Assembly (NCBI RefSeq): GCF_900115475.1
Contig: NZ_FOWP01000001.1
Location: 248,001-312,000, forward strand
Source: Ectopseudomonas composti
GTDB lineage: Bacteria; Pseudomonadota; Gammaproteobacteria; Pseudomonadales; Pseudomonadaceae
Direction: 5' to 3'
Length of the DNA: 64,000 nt
The notes under the pieces are model-generated. The model saw nothing but the letters and a program-made list of their open reading frames with translations. It was not told where the DNA came from and did no database searches. The position numbers and the translations under genes were made by a program. Of this stretch, positions 63,563-64,000 are shown one piece after another. Each line of letters starts with the position of its first letter. The stretch's first letter is position 1.

Positions 63563-64000
63563 ATGAACCTATCGCAACCGACCATTCCCGGCGCCGACCC
63601 AATGCCTCGCGCGCCTCGTGAAGCGCTACCCGCTGGTGCCTGTGACAGCCATGCCCACCTGTTCGGGCCGCAGGAGCACTACCCCTATCAACACATCCGC
63701 AGCTACACCCCGCCAGAAGCCAGCGAAGCCTCCTACCGGCGGCTTTTGCATACGCTGGGTTTCCAGCGCGCAGTACTGGTGCAACCCAGCGTCTACGGCA
63801 CAGATAACCGCCTGATGCTCGACACGCTGGCACGCCAGCGCCCGGATGACGCCATCGAGTGGCGCGGTGTCGCGGTGGTCAATGCCGCGATCACTGACGC
63901 CGAGCTGCAGCACATGGACCGCCTGGGCGTTAGAGGGGTACGGGTCAATCTGGTGTTTCCCGGTGGCGTCGAGTTCAGCGACATAGAAGCGCTTTCACGG
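63563..64000 (+). CDS. Amidohydrolase_2 family protein (cut by the window edge)
   Basis: The reading frame from the ATG at 63563 gives 146 residues and is open at the window end. It begins MNLSQPTIPGADPMPRAPRE and has GACDSHAHLFG (His30, His32), IRSYTPPEASEASYRRLLHT, AVLVQPSVYGTDNRLMLDTL and GVRGVRVNLVFPGGVEFSDI. The same segments occur in the amidohydrolase half of the fusion protein at 58775-60388, so the two are paralogues. It lies eight bases after the TRAP large subunit, in the same operon, and probably works on the imported compound. Confidence 0.9.
   Translation, partial: MNLSQPTIPGADPMPRAPREALPAGACDSHAHLFGPQEHYPYQHIRSYTPPEASEASYRRLLHTLGFQRAVLVQPSVYGTDNRLMLDTLARQRPDDAIEWRGVAVVNAAITDAELQHMDRLGVRGVRVNLVFPGGVEFSDIEALSR

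Overview
The window looks like a piece of a Pseudomonas chromosome, probably of the P. mendocina / P. oleovorans / P. pseudoalcaligenes type. It is GC-rich, carries Pseudomonas REP-like palindromes, and its gene order matches blocks I recall from P. aeruginosa. These are ampD-DUF1631-nadC-pilABCD-coaE-yacG through ndh, and morA-glyA through mapZ-radA. Genus confidence is high. The species is a guess. Both ends cut a gene: ampD at the left, an amidohydrolase at the right.

Region 1 (1-12.6 kb) holds peptidoglycan recycling (ampD), a DUF1631 protein, nadC and the type IV pilus locus. The pilin slot between nadC and pilB is an AT-rich cassette. It has a major pilin with a sigma-54 promoter, an LTA-synthase/sulfatase-like membrane transferase, and a second pilin. 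A broken REP-associated transposase lies beside it. pilB, pilC, pilD, coaE and yacG follow on the plus strand. Region 2 (12.6-24 kb) holds small conserved genes, a type II NADH dehydrogenase, a Kup potassium transporter, a tRNA-Lys/Pro/Asn cluster, a second DUF1631 protein coupled to a PilZ protein, and ettA. Region 3 (24-36.5 kb) holds the c-di-GMP sensor/turnover protein MorA, glyA, DUF3015, the PilZ adaptor MapZ, a CobW-type GTPase, radA, two YdcH-like small proteins (one apparently under ANR control) and a CBS-domain membrane protein. PilB, MorA, MapZ and the PilZ/DUF1631 pair give the left half a motility and c-di-GMP theme.

Region 4 (36.5-47.4 kb) holds a ferredoxin-NADP reductase and a five-gene amino-acid ABC transporter operon that includes a divergent serine-hydroxymethyltransferase-like enzyme, with a GntR regulator upstream. 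rlmG, a YefM/RelE-type toxin-antitoxin pair and a divergent TldD/TldE protease pair follow. Region 5 (47.4-54.7 kb) is an iron-uptake unit (FecI sigma, FecR, and a TonB receptor interrupted by a one-base frameshift) next to a cyanide-insensitive cytochrome bd oxidase operon. That operon has an ANR box upstream and a 143-bp MITE-like element between cydB and its small subunit gene. Region 6 (54.7-64 kb) holds a LysR regulator divergent from a YdiJ-type D-2-hydroxyacid dehydrogenase. Next to it is a catabolic locus with a GntR regulator fused to an amidohydrolase, a GntR-type palindromic operator, a TRAP transporter operon and a second, paralogous amidohydrolase.

The most novel-looking items are the pilin/LtaS-like cassette, the GntR-amidohydrolase fusion with an internal ribosome binding site at the fusion joint, the SHMT-like enzyme in a transport operon, and the ANR-controlled Cys-tailed YdcH paralogue.
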